DNA of 64,000 nucleotides from assembly GCF_003940805.1 (NCBI RefSeq), contig NZ_CP034329.1:62001-126000 (forward strand). The letters are read 5' to 3'. This DNA comes from Tabrizicola piscis (lineage in GTDB: Bacteria > Pseudomonadota > Alphaproteobacteria > Rhodobacterales > Rhodobacteraceae). Below the pieces are notes generated by a model. It worked only from the letters and a program-made list of their open reading frames with translations, did not search any database and was not told the origin of the DNA. Below, piece by piece: positions 1 through 9,328 of the stretch; position 1 is the first letter of the stretch; each line of letters opens with the position of its first letter. Made by a program: the position numbers and the translations under genes.

Positions 1-269
1 CGGCCATGGGCGTGGCGCAGCTTTCCTACGAGGAAGCCGCCCAAAGCCTCGCGCGGATCGACGGTTTGGTGGCTGAAATCGCCAATCAGGAGGGCCTGAA
101 GGAAAGCATCGACCTCAACACCCGGATGGCGGCCGAAACCAACTACATGCTCGGCCAGATGTGGCGGTTGAACGCAGCTGCGGGGCTGGCCGCCGGGCAG
201 ACGGGTGTGAACTGGGCCGCAGAGCAGGCCAAGGAAAAGAGCTTCTTCGACTATTCGGGGGCCGAATGA
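1..269 (+). CDS. virB5: VirB5-like T4SS protein, C-terminal part (partial)
   Basis: The gene enters the window already open and ends at 267-269; only about the last 88 residues are present. The helical, Ala/Gln-rich end (…TRMAAETNYMLGQMWRLNAA…) is typical of VirB5/TrbJ-type minor pilus proteins, which are exported and decorate the tip of the T-pilus. Its position directly before virB6, virB8, virB9, virB10 and virB11 in a tight rightward run supports the call. An internal ATG at position 6 is not likely to be the start, because the frame is open to the window edge. The family call rests on position and composition more than on a motif. Confidence 0.7.
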   Translation, partial: AMGVAQLSYEEAAQSLARIDGLVAEIANQEGLKESIDLNTRMAAETNYMLGQMWRLNAAAGLAAGQTGVNWAAEQAKEKSFFDYSGAE

Positions 270-772
270 TGCGGCGGGCTTCTCACCACGTCGCGGCGGT
301 TGTTGTCATGGTCTGCTTTACCAGCTTCGCTGCTGCGCAAGACATCGCCACTTTCAGTGACGTTCAGCTGATCGAAGAAACCCGGGAAGCGGTAGGCGCG
401 CAGGATGCGGAGACCGCGCTGGTCCTCCTGACCGAGATGCAGAGGCGCGGTACCGGCATCTTTGCTGCCGCTGACAGGCCTTCCTGCGAAGAGGTGATCG
501 ACCTGCCCGAGGGGATCACCGATTGGAAGTTCCGCGCAGTGGCTCGGCAGGCCTATTTTCGCGTAGCGATGTCGCGGCGGCTTGAAGAAGGCTCCTGCGC
601 TTGCCTCTTCGACGGCTTCAGCTTCGACGCCTTCGTAACGGCCGCCTTGGGCAAGTCGACGGCAGAACTGACCGATGCAGACCGTCCGGCGCTGGAACGT
701 ATCCGCGATGAAGATCGGCGTGCAACCGAGGCGCGGTTTCGCGAGCTTGAGCAAAGCTGCCGGGCCAAGTGA
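269..772 (+). CDS. Small exported protein between virB5 and virB6
   Basis: About 167 residues. The ATG at 269 (or the adjacent one at 266) overlaps the virB5 stop. The N-terminus is basic and then hydrophobic (residues about 9-22), ending in an Ala-rich cleavage-like site (SFAAAQD), so it is probably a Sec signal peptide. The mature part is helical with four cysteines, which suggests a disulphide-containing periplasmic protein. It sits where some alphaproteobacterial VirB clusters carry a VirB7-like or accessory gene, but it is too long for a classical VirB7 lipoprotein and has no clear lipobox. The function is unknown; co-transcription with the T4SS suggests an accessory envelope role. Confidence 0.7.
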   Translation: MRRASHHVAAVVVMVCFTSFAAAQDIATFSDVQLIEETREAVGAQDAETALVLLTEMQRRGTGIFAAADRPSCEEVIDLPEGITDWKFRAVARQAYFRVAMSRRLEEGSCACLFDGFSFDAFVTAALGKSTAELTDADRPALERIRDEDRRATEARFRELEQSCRAK

Positions 773-775
773 TCC

Positions 776-1795
776 ATGGCCATCATCGCCGACATTCTGA
801 CCCAGGTCGATGCCGCCGCAACAGCGGTTGGCGCTACGGCATTTGATGCTGTGGCAGCCGAGATTGTGCCGGTCTTCCGGGTCGGGTCGGTCCTGGTGGT
901 GGCTCTGATCGGGATCAATCTGATGGCACAAGCCGTGCCGATGACGCTGCGCAACGGGCTCGGCCTCATGGTTCGGATCACGGTTGCTTCGGCGTTCTTG
1001 TCGTCCTGGACCAACTTCAATTCGGTTTATGGCGTTCTGACCAACGCCCCGAGTGAAATCGGCGCGGTCGTGATGAACGCGTTTGGGGATGGGTCGGGCA
1101 ATCTCTACGAGGGTCTGGATGCCCTCTATCTGCAAGCCCTCGATGTGGGTCAGGCGATCAGCCAGAACGGCAGCTACATCACCGGCGCCCTCGCGGGCCT
1201 CCTGATGTTTCTTGTGGCAGCCCTCATGGCAACCGTGTCGATCATCGTGATCTCGGCCGCGAAGATCATGATCGGCGTTCTCGTCATCTTCGCACCCGTC
1301 GCAATCGGCTGCACACTTTTCAAGGTCACCGCCCCGCTCTTTGACCGGTGGGTGAACCTTGCCCTCGGCTTTGCTCTTTATCCGATGCTGACGTCCGGCA
1401 TGGCGGCCTTCACGATCTACATCGCGGAGGACCTCACCCCGGCCTCGCTCGCCTCGGTCGAAACCATCGGCGATGTCCTGAGCTTCGTGGTCGTCATGAT
1501 GCTCGGAACTGGCCTCATGGCCATGGTGCCGACGATCGCGCAGTCGCTCGCGTCGACCGCGACCGGTCTTGGCAGCGTCGCAGCCTCGACCTTCCGTACC
1601 GCCGACAGCGTCAAGGGTTACGGACGCACCGGCATCGCGTCCGGGATCGGCGCAGGGCGGGGAGCGGCTGGATTGGATGCCGGCGGCCGCCGACCATCGG
1701 ATGCACGTCTGAACGGCAATACCGCCGGACAGATCGGCAGGTCCGCCGTGCAGACGGCGATGCGACTCGCCAGCCGGACATCGGACAAAAGCTGA
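776..1795 (+). CDS. virB6: VirB6/TrbL-like inner-membrane channel protein
   Basis: 339 residues. VirB6 is the polytopic inner-membrane protein of the VirB channel through which the substrate passes. Several hydrophobic segments are visible (about 35-56, 65-80, 140-185, 195-220 and 235-258) separated by loops, followed by a polar Gly/Arg-rich tail of about 80 residues, as in the TrbL/VirB6 family. It starts 3 bases after the preceding stop, and its own stop overlaps an ATG of the virB8 frame. Sequence between VirB6 proteins is poorly conserved, so the call rests on topology, length and order. Confidence 0.85.
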   Translation: MAIIADILTQVDAAATAVGATAFDAVAAEIVPVFRVGSVLVVALIGINLMAQAVPMTLRNGLGLMVRITVASAFLSSWTNFNSVYGVLTNAPSEIGAVVMNAFGDGSGNLYEGLDALYLQALDVGQAISQNGSYITGALAGLLMFLVAALMATVSIIVISAAKIMIGVLVIFAPVAIGCTLFKVTAPLFDRWVNLALGFALYPMLTSGMAAFTIYIAEDLTPASLASVETIGDVLSFVVVMMLGTGLMAMVPTIAQSLASTATGLGSVAASTFRTADSVKGYGRTGIASGIGAGRGAAGLDAGGRRPSDARLNGNTAGQIGRSAVQTAMRLASRTSDKS

Positions 1796-1827
1796 TGCCC
1801 CAGAATTCGAGAAGTGGAGGACCGCCC

Positions 1828-2487
1828 ATGGAGGCGCATGGATTTGATGTCGATCTCGTGCTGGAGCCCCGCCTCTCGGCCCGGCGCGCCTGGATTGTCG
1901 CGAGTGCCGCGGGCGGGCTGAGCCTGATCCTTGCAACCGCACTGGTCCTCGTCCTGCCTTTGCGGGAAACCCAGGTCTTCACCGTCCTCGTCGATCGGCA
2001 GACGGGTGACGCCGAAAACATCCTGCAGGTCGCCCCGACCGGGATCGAGGACCAGGAAGCGCTGAAGCAAAGCCTCCTCGTGGCTTACGTCTCAGATCGC
2101 GAAGGCTATTTCCTCGCGGGCATTCAAGCCCGGCTCGAAAGTGTCCAGCGCCGCTCGACCGGGAGTGCCGAAGAGAGCCTGCGGCTTCTTTGGTCGAAAG
2201 GCGGAGGCAACACGGCCTATCCGCCGGATGTCTACGGCCCCGGTGCGGAAGTCACGGTGACCGTGCGCCGGATCACCTTCCTTTCCCCGAACGTCGCCCA
2301 GATCCGTTTCCTGAAAACCCTGCGCAAGACAAAACAGGACCCGGTGACACAGCCCTTCGTCGCTACTGTCGAGTTCGCCTTCGAGCCGAAAACCGAACGC
2401 TCCCTAGCCCATGTCTGGGAAAACCCGCTCGGCTTCACCGTCTCGGCCTACCGCGTCGACGCCGAAACCCTGGAGACCAATCCATGA
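1828..2487 (+). CDS. virB8: VirB8-like T4SS assembly protein
   Basis: 219 residues from the ATG at 1828, which has a good ribosome binding site (GTGGAGG, 1814-1820). An in-frame ATG at 1795, overlapping the virB6 stop, is an alternative start. One transmembrane helix lies at about residues 20-45, followed by a periplasmic domain with the NTF2-like VirB8 pattern, including RQTGDAENI and the later VTVRRITFLSPNVAQIRF region. VirB8 is bitopic and nucleates assembly of VirB9 and VirB10 in the periplasm. Its end overlaps the virB9 start by four bases (ATGA), indicating translational coupling. Confidence 0.88.
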   Translation: MEAHGFDVDLVLEPRLSARRAWIVASAAGGLSLILATALVLVLPLRETQVFTVLVDRQTGDAENILQVAPTGIEDQEALKQSLLVAYVSDREGYFLAGIQARLESVQRRSTGSAEESLRLLWSKGGGNTAYPPDVYGPGAEVTVTVRRITFLSPNVAQIRFLKTLRKTKQDPVTQPFVATVEFAFEPKTERSLAHVWENPLGFTVSAYRVDAETLETNP

Positions 2488-3233
2488 CCCGTTCTCTTCT
2501 CCTCCCGGGACTTGCCTGCGCCTGCGCCCTCGGCTTCGCGACTATTACCTCCGCCGAAGTCGCCCCAGCATCGATGGGTGCCGACGCGCGCGTCCGGTCG
2601 GTCCTCTACAACCCCGTCGATGTCATCCGGCTCGACACGCATCTGCGCGTGAATACAGCCATCGAACTGGGCGCAGGCGAGCGGATCGACTCGGTTCTTC
2701 TCGGCGACAGTGAAGCCTTCGAGGTCGAGGTGCTCTCGAACCGGACCACGGTCTCGGTGAAACCCCTGATTGCAGGGGCCGAGACCAACATGACAATCTA
2801 TACCGGGCGGCGCACGATCTCGCTGTCGATCGGCGAGGGCCGGTCCCACAACCCGACCTACCGGTTGGTCCTGCGTTATCCCGAGACCGGCACGAGCCGG
2901 GCGACCCGCAGCACCGTGGCCTCAGGGTCGCGCGACATCGGCTATGCCTGGTCGGGCGACGAGTCCCTGAAACCCGTCCATATCTGGAACGATGGGCAAG
3001 CGACGTACTTCGCCTTCGCCCCAGGCCTCCGGCCGTCGATCTTCGGTGTGGATGCGACGGGCCGCGAAGTGACGCTGAACTCCGGCACGCGAGGCAGCAT
3101 CGTCCGCGTCTCCGGCCTGCGCTCCGCCTATTCGATCCGGATCGGCACGCAGGTTCTTTGCATCGAGCGGGTAGATGGCGGCGTGACCACCGATCTGGCC
3201 CTGCTCGCCAAGCTTCAGGGATGGGAATTCTGA
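2484..3233 (+). CDS. virB9: VirB9-like outer-membrane core complex protein
   Basis: 249 residues. A signal peptide is visible at about residues 1-24 (hydrophobic LLLPGLACACALGFA, then TSAE). The body contains the VirB9/CagX hallmarks: an N-terminal DxRVRSVLYNPVDVIRLDT segment, a middle NMTIYTGRRTISL strand region, and a C-terminal domain with GYAWSGDESLKPVHIWNDG and FAFAPG. VirB9 forms the ring of the outer-membrane core complex with VirB10 and VirB7. The start overlaps the virB8 stop (ATGA). The frame is open further upstream, but only the ATG at 2484 gives a signal peptide. Confidence 0.92.
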   Translation: MTRSLLLPGLACACALGFATITSAEVAPASMGADARVRSVLYNPVDVIRLDTHLRVNTAIELGAGERIDSVLLGDSEAFEVEVLSNRTTVSVKPLIAGAETNMTIYTGRRTISLSIGEGRSHNPTYRLVLRYPETGTSRATRSTVASGSRDIGYAWSGDESLKPVHIWNDGQATYFAFAPGLRPSIFGVDATGREVTLNSGTRGSIVRVSGLRSAYSIRIGTQVLCIERVDGGVTTDLALLAKLQGWEF

Positions 3234-3234
3234 C

Positions 3235-4557
3235 ATGGCTGATCCCGAGATGACCGATCCGAAGACGGGCGCCGAGCCGGAATACAAGGTCGAGCGACCC
3301 AAGCCGAAAATGACCCGGCAGCAGCGACTTGGCATGGGCGCACTCTTGGCCGGAGCCAGCCTTGCCGCGCTCTGGACGGTCTGGCCTTCCAGCCGCACAA
3401 TCCCCGATGTGGAAACCTCAGCCGTCGAGGAATTCCAGGATCAGGCGGGCGGCTCGCCCTTCGGAGCGATTGAGCCGGGACCGGAAGCTAAGCCCTCAGG
3501 TGATGGGTTCTCAGACATCGAAGGGGAACTGGCCTCACAGCGCGAAGACCTCGAAGCGCGGAACGCCACACTCCAGTCCGAGGTTGAACGGCTGCAGCGC
3601 GAGTTGGGTGATCTTGCCGACAAGGCCGATGCCGAGAAGGACCAGACAGCCAAGGAACTGGCGCTCGCCCTAGAAGAGGCACAGTCGCAGAACATTGCTC
3701 TGATGGAGGACATGCGACGGCAGTTCGATCAGGAGATCGCCGTCCTGAAGGCAAGCGCCGACACTGCGGGTGCCGCGGAAGCCCAACGAGAGGCTGAGTT
3801 GGCGGCCAAGCGTGCCGAGCGCGAGGCGCAGCTTGCGGCCCGCGTGGCGTCACCTTCGGTCGTCTTCGACGATGGTCAAAAGGGTGGGGCAGGGGATGCC
3901 CGTATGGGGATGCCCGAGGCCCCAGCCGAGGGTCGAGATGCGACAGGTCGGGATTTCGTACAGTCGGGGCGCGAAGCCACCACCACGGAAGTGAGCCAGG
4001 TGATCGCCAATCCGTCAAACACCGTCCTGCAGGGCACGATGATTGAAGCAACGCTTGAGAATGCGGTCGACTCGAGCCTACCTGGCCAGATCACAGCGAT
4101 CGTGACCCGGCCGGTCTGGTCCTTCGATCAGGCCCAGATCCTGATCCCCGCCGGCGCGCGCCTCTTCGGAGATTATTCCTCGGACGTGGCCATCGGCCAA
4201 GGCCGCATTCTTGTCGCCTGGACGCGGCTCGTCACTCCGGATGGGCAGTCCGTGCAGATGGAGGCTTTCGGTGGGGACGCCCAGGGTCGCTCCGGCATTA
4301 CCGGCAAGGTCAACACGCGCTTCGGTGCCAGGTTCGGGTCGGCTGCGCTCATTTCCCTTCTCGGGGCCGCTCCCGCTGTCGCCGCCGCGAAATACACTGA
4401 CGAGATCAGTTCCGACACGGCTGAGAGCATGGGCGAGGACCTGGGTACTGCCATGGGCTCCGCGGTCGAGGCCTATACGAGCCTGCCGCCGATCATCACC
4501 GTCGCCCCTGGGGCCGCGATCACGGTCATGGTCGACCGCGATCTGGAAATCTGGTGA
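3235..4557 (+). CDS. virB10: VirB10-like (TrbI) energy-sensing core protein
   Basis: 440 residues. A cytoplasmic basic N-terminus (about 1-32) is followed by one transmembrane helix (about 33-52), a long acidic, charged coiled-coil region (about 90-205) and the conserved C-terminal TrbI/VirB10 beta-barrel domain (about 245-440), including QGTMIEATLENAVDSSLPG and GARLFGDYSSDV. VirB10 spans the envelope and couples ATP hydrolysis by VirB11/VirD4 to opening of the outer-membrane pore. It starts one base after virB9. Its stop overlaps the virB11 start. Confidence 0.94.
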   Translation: MADPEMTDPKTGAEPEYKVERPKPKMTRQQRLGMGALLAGASLAALWTVWPSSRTIPDVETSAVEEFQDQAGGSPFGAIEPGPEAKPSGDGFSDIEGELASQREDLEARNATLQSEVERLQRELGDLADKADAEKDQTAKELALALEEAQSQNIALMEDMRRQFDQEIAVLKASADTAGAAEAQREAELAAKRAEREAQLAARVASPSVVFDDGQKGGAGDARMGMPEAPAEGRDATGRDFVQSGREATTTEVSQVIANPSNTVLQGTMIEATLENAVDSSLPGQITAIVTRPVWSFDQAQILIPAGARLFGDYSSDVAIGQGRILVAWTRLVTPDGQSVQMEAFGGDAQGRSGITGKVNTRFGARFGSAALISLLGAAPAVAAAKYTDEISSDTAESMGEDLGTAMGSAVEAYTSLPPIITVAPGAAITVMVDRDLEIW

Positions 4558-5531
4558 TGGATGATCGGCCGAGTTTCCTCGGCACCTACCTGACACCGAT
4601 TGCACCCCTGTTTATGCGAGACGATCTGGTGGAGGTGGCAATCAACCCCGACGGAAAGGTCTGGATCGAGCGGAAGGGCGCGACGCACATGGAGCGGGTC
4701 GCGCATCTGTCCATCGATCGGATCCTGTCTAACAACCTTGGGCAGGCAATAGCTTCTGCCGTTGGCGTGCAGTTCTCCGACAAGAAGCCGACCGTTTCGG
4801 GAAAGATCGTCTGGGGCGATATGGCGATCCGGGCGCAGGTCGTGGCACCGCCGATCGTGGAAGGCGGGATGGCAATCACCTTCCGGCCATTCAAGCTTTC
4901 CGCCGATCAGCTGATCGAGCCGCGCCTCTTACACGGTTGTCTCATCGATCTCGACGCCAAACGTCGGGAAAGGGCAGGGGAGGCGATGAATCTGGCCGAG
5001 GCCGGGCAAGTTGTCGATGCCATGCGATTGTGCGTCGAGGAGCGCATGAACATCTTGATCGCCGGCGGGACTTCGACCGGCAAAACGACATTCGCGCGTT
5101 CCCTCTTGTCGATGGTGGACCCGAGGGAGCGGATCCTGACCATTGAGGATGCCTATGAACTCTTCCCCCGCCAGGAGAACGCTGTGGCGCTCAAGGCGGA
5201 CCGCAGCGCGCAAGGCGAACGCACCCCGGCGCGGCTACTGGAAGCCTCGCTGCGGATGCGACCGGACCGGATCATCTTGGGCGAGCTGCGGGGCGAGGAA
5301 AGTCGCACTTTTCTCGAAGCGATCAACACTGGCCACGGCGGGTCATTTACGACCATCCATGCCGATACAGCGCGAAAAGCCATCGACCGGTTGGCGATAA
5401 TGGTCATGGCCGCCGGGCTTGGCATGGGGTTCGAGGAGGTGAAGAGGTACTGCGAAGGGAGCGTGGACTTGGTGGTGCAGCTTTCGCGGCAGGACGGGCG
5501 GCGTGGGGTGGCGGAGATTCTCTGCTTTTGA
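4557..5531 (+). CDS. virB11: VirB11-like T4SS ATPase
   Basis: 324 residues from the ATG at 4557, which overlaps the virB10 stop; a GTG one codon earlier is an alternative. Visible motifs are Walker A (GGTSTGKTT), an Asp box (ILTIEDAYELF), Walker B and Arg/His boxes (DRIILGELRGEE, and the later TGHGGSFTTIHAD). VirB11 is a hexameric cytoplasmic traffic ATPase that powers pilus assembly and substrate transfer. It is the last gene of the rightward T4SS run and faces virD4 convergently. Confidence 0.95.
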   Translation: MDDRPSFLGTYLTPIAPLFMRDDLVEVAINPDGKVWIERKGATHMERVAHLSIDRILSNNLGQAIASAVGVQFSDKKPTVSGKIVWGDMAIRAQVVAPPIVEGGMAITFRPFKLSADQLIEPRLLHGCLIDLDAKRRERAGEAMNLAEAGQVVDAMRLCVEERMNILIAGGTSTGKTTFARSLLSMVDPRERILTIEDAYELFPRQENAVALKADRSAQGERTPARLLEASLRMRPDRIILGELRGEESRTFLEAINTGHGGSFTTIHADTARKAIDRLAIMVMAAGLGMGFEEVKRYCEGSVDLVVQLSRQDGRRGVAEILCF

Positions 5532-5553
5532 TAACGGCGCAGGGCTGAGACCC

Positions 5554-5569
5554 GCCCACCAGTGTGGGC
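5554..5569. terminator. Hairpin between convergent virB11 and virD4
   Basis: Six-base stem GCCCAC / GTGGGC with loop CAGT in the 64-base gap between the two convergent stops. It could terminate transcription from both sides. There is no strong T-tract, so an intrinsic terminator is only likely. Confidence 0.4.
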
Positions 5570-5595
5570 TGTGACGTTCAGTTAATAAACACCCC

Positions 5596-7440
5596 TCAGA
5601 CCCTTGCGGGCAGTTTCCGTTGGCTCTTTGCGCTCTTTGCAATCGCCTGAAACACCCGTGACGCCTCCCCGAAGACCTCGGCATCTGCACGCTCAGCGGA
5701 CGCGGCCAAGCCCGACAGCTTCCCAACAGCAACTTGCCTGCTATCCGCTCCGCTGCCCCGTGTAGTCGGCAACGCCTTTCCCTTCCGCGCTCGATCAATC
5801 GGCCCAAAGTGCCGATCCTCGTAGTACCGGATGTGCCGCGCCCGGATCGGATACTGCCCCTCTGGCAGAACCAGAACTTCGTCCAGCGGAAACCGCAGCA
5901 CCTCGTTCGCCGAAATCAACGGCCGCTCTTCCGACCGCCTGCTGACATTCGCGCTGTCTTCCAGCGCTCGCACCCGTGACTGGCTCTCAGTCACGGCTGT
6001 GATCGTGGAGCGCCCCAAGGCATTCGACAGAACCTCGGCCGTCCGGTCATCCTGCGGCGTCATGTAGATCTGCACGCCTGCGCCACCCTGCAGGGAGCGA
6101 CGCCCGGTTTCGCCATAGATGTCATCGAGACCGGGGATGGTCTGGGAGATGATGAAGAACCGGCCGCCGAAGCTGCGGATGGTCTTGATGGACGAGAGGA
6201 CGAGGGGCTGGCGTCCGAGTTGGTCAAACTCGTCCATCAGGAACGTGACAGCATGGTGTTCGTCCGGTCCCGGCTCGCGGCGCTGGAGGGAGGCGATGGC
6301 ATCCGCGAAGAGAAGCCGGACGAGGGGGGCGAGAGTTTTCAGGTGCTCGGGCTGGACGACGATGTAGAGACTTTGGGGATCGCGCCGGAAGGTTGAGAAG
6401 TCGAAGTCGCTGGCTGAGGTCACTCTGTCAACCGCGGGGTCGTTCCAAAGTTCGAGACCGGATCCCTGGATGACGGACACATAGGCCCCGAGGGTTTTTT
6501 CCGGGACGTCGGCCATTTCGAGGAACGTGCGGGAAACGATTGGAATGTTCGTGGTCTCGGCGATTGCCGTGTAGCTCTTCTTCTTGTCTCCGCCTCCGGC
6601 CATGATCTCACCGGCAAAGCCCAAGGTCGGGCGGCGCTGTTCGATGGCGTAGAGGCATGAGGCGATGAAGAGCCGCTTGCCTGCATTGAAGAAGCTCTGA
6701 GCGCTTTCGCCTTCCGGGATGAGAAAGAGGTCGGCCATCGAGTTCAGCGCGGTGTACTGACGCTCGGCGGAGGGCAGGGCGGCGATACGGGCAAGCGGGT
6801 TGAAGCGGTGCGAACCACGGTCCTCATCGAAGGGCGAGAAGTACCAGATGCCGTTCTTCAGCCCGTGCTTGCGATGAATCGAGGTCTTCGCGAAGTTCTC
6901 GCCCTTGACGTCGAGGATGATCGCGGAGCCCGAAAAGTGCAGAAGGTTCGGGATGACGAAGCCGACGCCCTTCCCGCGGCCCGTGGGAGCGATCATCATC
7001 GCATGCGGGAAGCGGTCGGGCGGCGCCATCACAAACGGTGCGTCGGATTTCGGGAAGCCGAGCTTGCCGAAGATGAAACCGTTCTGATCGAGGGTTCCGA
7101 CCATGTGGTTGCGCTTCAACTCGCGGCGCGACTGGAAATGTGCGTCGTCATACTGGTTGAGGCGGCCGCGATGTACCCCGGCTAATCCGACGAGAGTCAG
7201 GGCGACTGTGACGGCGCCGGTGATGATCAGTGCGCCCTGCAGGACCGAAGGCCGCGCAGCGAGATCTGCCCAGGCGTATCGAAGGAACCAAGGGCCTATG
7301 GGGCTCAGGGTGTCGAGGCTCTCCCGGAAGGCCGTGATCACATAGATCGTGGCAAGCATGCCGCCGATATAAAGACCGGTCAGCAGACCAAGAAGCAGCG
7401 CCAGCGGATACCGCCAGGCGGTGTCGAGATTCGAAAGCAT
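5596..7440 (-). CDS. virD4: VirD4/TraG-type coupling protein
   Basis: 614 residues from the ATG at 7438-7440. The frame is open further upstream, but that part overlaps the relaxase gene. Two N-terminal transmembrane helices (about residues 10-35 and 65-90) precede the TraG/VirD4 motor domain. The Walker A is the TraG form (APTGRGKGVG) and the Walker B is FLMDEFDQLG. VirD4 is the inner-membrane ATPase that recruits the relaxase-DNA complex to the secretion channel. It lies 10 bases downstream of the relaxase in a mobC-relaxase-virD4 leftward operon. Confidence 0.94.
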   Translation of the reverse strand: MLSNLDTAWRYPLALLLGLLTGLYIGGMLATIYVITAFRESLDTLSPIGPWFLRYAWADLAARPSVLQGALIITGAVTVALTLVGLAGVHRGRLNQYDDAHFQSRRELKRNHMVGTLDQNGFIFGKLGFPKSDAPFVMAPPDRFPHAMMIAPTGRGKGVGFVIPNLLHFSGSAIILDVKGENFAKTSIHRKHGLKNGIWYFSPFDEDRGSHRFNPLARIAALPSAERQYTALNSMADLFLIPEGESAQSFFNAGKRLFIASCLYAIEQRRPTLGFAGEIMAGGGDKKKSYTAIAETTNIPIVSRTFLEMADVPEKTLGAYVSVIQGSGLELWNDPAVDRVTSASDFDFSTFRRDPQSLYIVVQPEHLKTLAPLVRLLFADAIASLQRREPGPDEHHAVTFLMDEFDQLGRQPLVLSSIKTIRSFGGRFFIISQTIPGLDDIYGETGRRSLQGGAGVQIYMTPQDDRTAEVLSNALGRSTITAVTESQSRVRALEDSANVSRRSEERPLISANEVLRFPLDEVLVLPEGQYPIRARHIRYYEDRHFGPIDRARKGKALPTTRGSGADSRQVAVGKLSGLAASAERADAEVFGEASRVFQAIAKSAKSQRKLPARV

Positions 7441-7450
7441 AGGTCTGTCC

Positions 7451-9328
7451 TCAGAGTTCGTGCCCGGTGTCGCGTTCGACGGCGCGGTCGCGCTGCCCCA
7501 GCTCGGCGGCGCGATTCTGTGCACGTGCCAGGTCTGCCCAGGGTCCAACCTCGCTCGTCGCGCCAAGGTCGCCCTCATTTTTCAGTTCATGCGCAACGGC
7601 CGCCCTGAGTGCCGGATCTCGGACCTGCTCGTTGAGCGGGGCGAGATCGCCGGACCGGACGCGGTCGAGATCTTCGGGTTTCAGGGTGTCGTGCAGGCGG
7701 TCGACGATGGCTTCCAGCGCGGGCACATCAGAGAGTTTCATATGGCGATCGACGGTGAGCAACTGGTCGCGCGCAATGGCCTCCGTCAACTCCGGCGCAA
7801 AGTTGAAAGCGGCGACTTCTGCCCGAACCTCCTGGCCGAGGGCGCGCTCCGTTTCCATCCAGAACACCTTTTGCATCGTGTTCGGCTGCTCCGTGATCCA
7901 GCTCGCCCGCTGGCCTTCGCTACGCTCGGCCAAACTGAAGCGGGCGACCATTTCCTCGACGGACGTGCCTGCTATGCGAAGCTCGTCTTCCCGGATCGAG
8001 AACAGCGCCGTCAGCCGTTCGCCGATCTCGTCGCGAACATGTGCAAGGGTTGCGCGCAGGCCCTCATCGAGGGAAACCCCCTCGGTCTGGCCATGCTCCA
8101 GTCGTGCAAGCGAGGCGAGGGTCGGGTTGTGGTAGGGATCGATGTTCTGGTCGGCAATTTGGGCATGCTCTGCCAGGAGGATGCTGTCTGGCGCGAGTTT
8201 CATCGAGGCGCGCGCCTGTTCGGCAAAGCTCCGTTCAAGATCGACCCGCTCAGCTGAAGGTTCCATGGCGCGAATTGCCTCCCAAGCCTCAGTGGCCGAA
8301 GCGATCATCTCGTTGCGCGCAGCCTCAACCCGCGCGGCGGGATCGCCTTCGGCATGAAGCGAGTGGTCGGGCATGAAAGGAACTCCTTGTCTGAGTGCGG
8401 CGGCGGACGCGCCAAGCGCCCGGGCCAGCCGGGAAAGGTAGGAAGCGGCACTCGCCTCGGTGCCGGTTGCGGCGGCAAGGTCGGCGAGGTCGCCAAGGGT
8501 CTCGTATTCGCGGGCGAAGCCCTGCAATGTGGCAAGCCGTCGGCTCCGCTCCCCGTCGGACAGCGGCGGCGGGGGAGGGGGCGTGGACTTCCCACCGTCT
8601 CGCGATGCGCGTAGCTCGGACTGGCGCGGCGGGTTCTCGATGATGCCGCGGGAAAGGCGCGAAGAGGCGAGGATGTTCAGCCCATGCGACTGACTGATTT
8701 CGGCGTGAAGCTCTCGCATCACATCGAAGTTCAGTGCGGCATGCCGACAGATCGATAGGAACCGGCCTTCCTCGATGCCATGCTTGTCGACCACGAAATG
8801 TGCGTGCAAGTGGTCGGTGTCCTTGTGAAGGGCCGCGACGTAGCGCCAGACATCCCCACATTCACCGGACCCGAACACCGCTTGCCCCCATTCCCGGGCG
8901 ATCACCTCGGCGCGCTCGGCGTCCACCCCACGCGGGAAGCTCAGGACGATGTGATCGGCATGTCCCCGTCGCGGCGCGCCTGTCCAGGTCGAAGACCAGA
9001 GATCTGCTGTCCGCTCCGTTCGGGCAGGGTCAAAGTCGCGTTCATAGCCCGCCAGATTGCACCAGGTGCTTTGCACCCCCTCTTCCCGGGCCACATAGTT
9101 GAGAAGGCGCTTCAGCTCCTGCGGGGTGCGAGCACTCCCACCAGCGATGCGTTTGACGACCGACTGCCAGCCGCGTGGTCCACCAGCGTTTCGCAGAAGC
9201 GCCCGGGTCTGACGTTCTTTGCGCGTGCCGAGACGGGACGCGGCACCCTCGCCGCTTCCTCGCCCACGACGCAGGTCGTCGAGAACATGACCGAGAACCA
9301 GATCCTCGACGGAAGGAGACCGGTTCAT
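7451..9328 (-). CDS. VirD2/MOBP-like relaxase
   Basis: 625 residues. The N-terminal third is a relaxase/mobilisation nuclease domain: LLNYVAREEG (about 75-84, with a candidate catalytic Tyr78), HADHIVLSFPRG (about 123-134) and the metal-binding histidine motif HKDTDHLHAHFVVDKHG (about 168-184). The enzyme nicks one strand at oriT and stays covalently attached to the 5' end for transfer. The remaining 400 residues are helical and charged, as in large alphaproteobacterial relaxases that carry the secretion signal at the C-terminus. The start overlaps the mobC stop by four bases, so the two are coupled. The MOB subclass would need a profile search. Confidence 0.88.
   Translation of the reverse strand: MNRSPSVEDLVLGHVLDDLRRGRGSGEGAASRLGTRKERQTRALLRNAGGPRGWQSVVKRIAGGSARTPQELKRLLNYVAREEGVQSTWCNLAGYERDFDPARTERTADLWSSTWTGAPRRGHADHIVLSFPRGVDAERAEVIAREWGQAVFGSGECGDVWRYVAALHKDTDHLHAHFVVDKHGIEEGRFLSICRHAALNFDVMRELHAEISQSHGLNILASSRLSRGIIENPPRQSELRASRDGGKSTPPPPPPLSDGERSRRLATLQGFAREYETLGDLADLAAATGTEASAASYLSRLARALGASAAALRQGVPFMPDHSLHAEGDPAARVEAARNEMIASATEAWEAIRAMEPSAERVDLERSFAEQARASMKLAPDSILLAEHAQIADQNIDPYHNPTLASLARLEHGQTEGVSLDEGLRATLAHVRDEIGERLTALFSIREDELRIAGTSVEEMVARFSLAERSEGQRASWITEQPNTMQKVFWMETERALGQEVRAEVAAFNFAPELTEAIARDQLLTVDRHMKLSDVPALEAIVDRLHDTLKPEDLDRVRSGDLAPLNEQVRDPALRAAVAHELKNEGDLGATSEVGPWADLARAQNRAAELGQRDRAVERDTGHEL

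Noticed and set aside
251-1942. Long minus-strand open frame of 563 codons across virB6
   Set aside because: It is a shadow of high-GC coding sequence in virB6; composition is Arg/His-rich and no start or family fits.
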